Part shown: piece by piece, positions 62,920 to 64,000 of the stretch | How the letters are laid out: each line of letters starts with the position of its first letter | Numbering within the stretch: position 1 is the stretch's first letter | DNA from: Crossiella equi | GTDB taxonomy: Bacteria > Actinomycetota > Actinomycetes > Mycobacteriales > Pseudonocardiaceae | Direction of reading: 5' to 3' | NCBI RefSeq assembly: GCF_017876755.1 | Contig: NZ_JAGIOO010000001.1 | Span: forward strand, 8,355,786-8,419,785 | DNA length: 64,000 bases | Notes under the pieces: model-generated | Told to the model about the DNA's origin: nothing | The model's input: only the letters and a program-made list of their open reading frames with translations | Databases searched by the model: none | Program-made: the position numbers and the translations under genes

Positions 62920-63033
62920 CCCGTGCGCGGCGTCAGCACGCGCCTCGGTCCGGCCGCGGTACCGGCCAGCGCCACCGTGATCGAGGAGGTGCCCGTGACG
63001 GCCGCGGGCAAGCCGGTCAGGCCGAGGACCTGA
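62920..63033 (+). pseudogene. AMP-binding (acyl-CoA ligase) C-terminal remnant
   Basis: The + strand encodes VPVRGVSTRLGPAAVPASAT, then VIEEVPVTAAGKPVRPRT and a stop. 'P-x-x-V-x-x-x-x-x-VPVTAAGK' is the end of acyl-CoA synthetases with the catalytic Lys. Nothing of the larger N-terminal domain remains upstream, and the fragment runs into the 3' end of the LacI gene on the other strand. Confidence 0.42.
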
Positions 63034-64000
63034 GCACCAGCTCGGTCGGCAGGATCAGCGGGGTGGCCTGCTCGCCGTCGACCAGGCGTAGCAGCAGCCG
63101 CGTCATCTCCTGGCCCAGGGCCTGGATGGGCTGGCGGACCGTGGTCAGCGCGGGCTGGGTGTGCGCGGCGGTGACCAGGTCGTTGAAGCCGACCACGGCG
63201 ACCTGGTCGGGTACCGCGATCCGCCGCTCCCGCAACACCTCCAGCGCGCCCACGGCCATCGCGTCGGCGGCCACGAACACCGCGTCCAGGTCGGGGTGCG
63301 CGGCCAGCAGGTGCCGCATCGCCGCCGCGCCCCCGGCCTCGGTGAAGTCGCCGTGCGCCACCCGGGTGTCGTCCAGGCGGGCCAGGGCCAGGGCCTCCCG
63401 GTAGCCGAGGTGCCGGGCCACACCGACCTGCATGTCCAACTCACCGGTGATGGTGGCGATGCGGGTGCGGCCCAGGCCGATCAGGTGCTCCACGGCCAGG
63501 CGCGCGCCGCCCCGGTTGTCCGCGTCGACGTACCAGCGCGGGGTGCGCTCCAGTGGCTGGCCGCCGTGCACCACCGGCAGGCCGCTGTCCTCGGCCAGCT
63601 TGGCCAGGGGGTCGTGGCCGCGCAGGGCCAGCAGCATGATGCCGTCGGCCGAGCCGGACTGGATGATCTGGCGCAGCCGCTGCTGCCCGCGTTCGGAGGC
63701 GGCCAGCACCAGCAGCAGCTGGAGGTCGGTCTCCTCCAGCACCGCGTTCACGCCGGTGACCACCTCGGCGAAGAACTGGTTGGCGAACACCGCCGGGTCG
63801 TCGCTGGAGATCGCCAGCACGACCGCGCCGCGCCGCCGGGTGGCCAGCGAGCGGGCGGCGGTGTTGGGCACGTAGCCCAGCTCCTCGATCGCGGCCAGCA
63901 CGGCGGCCCGCGCCCGCTGGCTGACGTGCCGCCCGTTGTTGATCACTCGCGACACCGTGCCGGTGGACACCCCCGCCCGCCGGGCCACTTCCTCCAGGGT
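63017..64000 (-). CDS. LacI-family transcriptional regulator, 5' end outside window
   Basis: 327 residues are visible. The HTH is almost complete at the edge (TLEEVARRAGVSTGTVSRVI, NNGRHVSQRARAAVLAAIEE, LGYVPNTAARSLATRR); only a few N-terminal residues are missing. The sugar-binding domain follows (SSDDPAVFANQFFAEVVTGV; NRGGARLAVEHLIGLGRTRI; FVAADAMAVGALEVLRERRI). It likely represses a sugar uptake operon beyond the window and is released by the sugar. Its 3' end overlaps the AMP-ligase remnant. Confidence 0.93.
   Translation of the reverse strand, partial: TLEEVARRAGVSTGTVSRVINNGRHVSQRARAAVLAAIEELGYVPNTAARSLATRRRGAVVLAISSDDPAVFANQFFAEVVTGVNAVLEETDLQLLLVLAASERGQQRLRQIIQSGSADGIMLLALRGHDPLAKLAEDSGLPVVHGGQPLERTPRWYVDADNRGGARLAVEHLIGLGRTRIATITGELDMQVGVARHLGYREALALARLDDTRVAHGDFTEAGGAAAMRHLLAAHPDLDAVFVAADAMAVGALEVLRERRIAVPDQVAVVGFNDLVTAAHTQPALTTVRQPIQALGQEMTRLLLRLVDGEQATPLILPTELVLRSSA

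Overview
The window is a high-GC actinomycete chromosome segment: strong G/C bias at third codon positions, many GTG starts, GTGA/ATGA start-stop overlaps in operons, and typical families (PucR, MmyB-type XRE, DUF2267, RafS-like HPF, HrdB-like sigma). I infer a member of the Pseudonocardiales, but no rRNA or tRNA is present to place it. The left part (1-23.9 kb) is ordinary accessory chromosome: a secreted trypsin-like protease, two DHA2 drug exporters and one Bcr/CflA exporter with regulators, a methyltransferase-PucR unit, a four-gene run (serine hydrolase, M20 hydrolase, GNAT, N-succinylamino acid racemase-like enolase) that looks like D-amino acid salvage, a threonine dehydratase and small regulators. 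An aldo/keto reductase remnant and a frameshifted methyltransferase lie here.

The middle (23.9-41.2 kb) carries two copies of an unusual CTAG-bounded nested palindrome (23934-24712 and 39459-41189). Each has terminal inverted repeats, about 30-bp tandem units in opposite orientation at the two sides, and two large hairpins whose stems differ from each other but stay complementary within themselves. The second copy is split by an IS5-family insertion sequence; the first copy preserves the empty site. Both copies abut gene ends so closely that their CTAG supplies the TAG stop of a neighbouring gene. Between them are secDF, a second unrelated 218-bp imperfect palindrome, a tautomerase/XRE pair, a methyltransferase-GNAT fusion, and a PAS-LuxR regulator divergent from a self-sufficient CYP102-type P450 with a perfect 18-bp palindrome between them.

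The most striking block is 41.2-56.1 kb. On the + strand are DUF2267, a small Cys-containing protein, a long ribosome hibernation factor, then an overlapping operon of acetyl-CoA synthetase-like ligase, pyruvate dehydrogenase E1 alpha, E1 beta, an E2 with two peripheral-subunit-binding domains and an 18-bp-repeat Pro linker, and an acyl carrier protein. Converging on it from the - strand is a complete nine-gene V/A-type ATPase operon (H-C-I-K-F-E-A-B-D), which is rare in actinomycetes. Sites resembling the DosR/DevR dormancy box (GGGAC-N4-GTCCC) lie in front of the DUF2267 gene, the HPF gene, the ligase operon and the V-ATPase operon, so I propose one hypoxia/dormancy energy regulon joining ribosome hibernation, acetyl-CoA supply and an alternative ion-translocating ATPase.

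The right part (56.2-64 kb) returns to ordinary genes: an MFS protein with a TetR, a sugar O-acetyltransferase and an ANT(6)-like nucleotidyltransferase in one overlapping run, a group 2 sigma factor, two small unknown proteins, an FAD monooxygenase, about 0.8 kb of degenerate sequence with remnants of a cation/proton antiporter and an AMP-binding enzyme, and a LacI regulator cut by the window edge.
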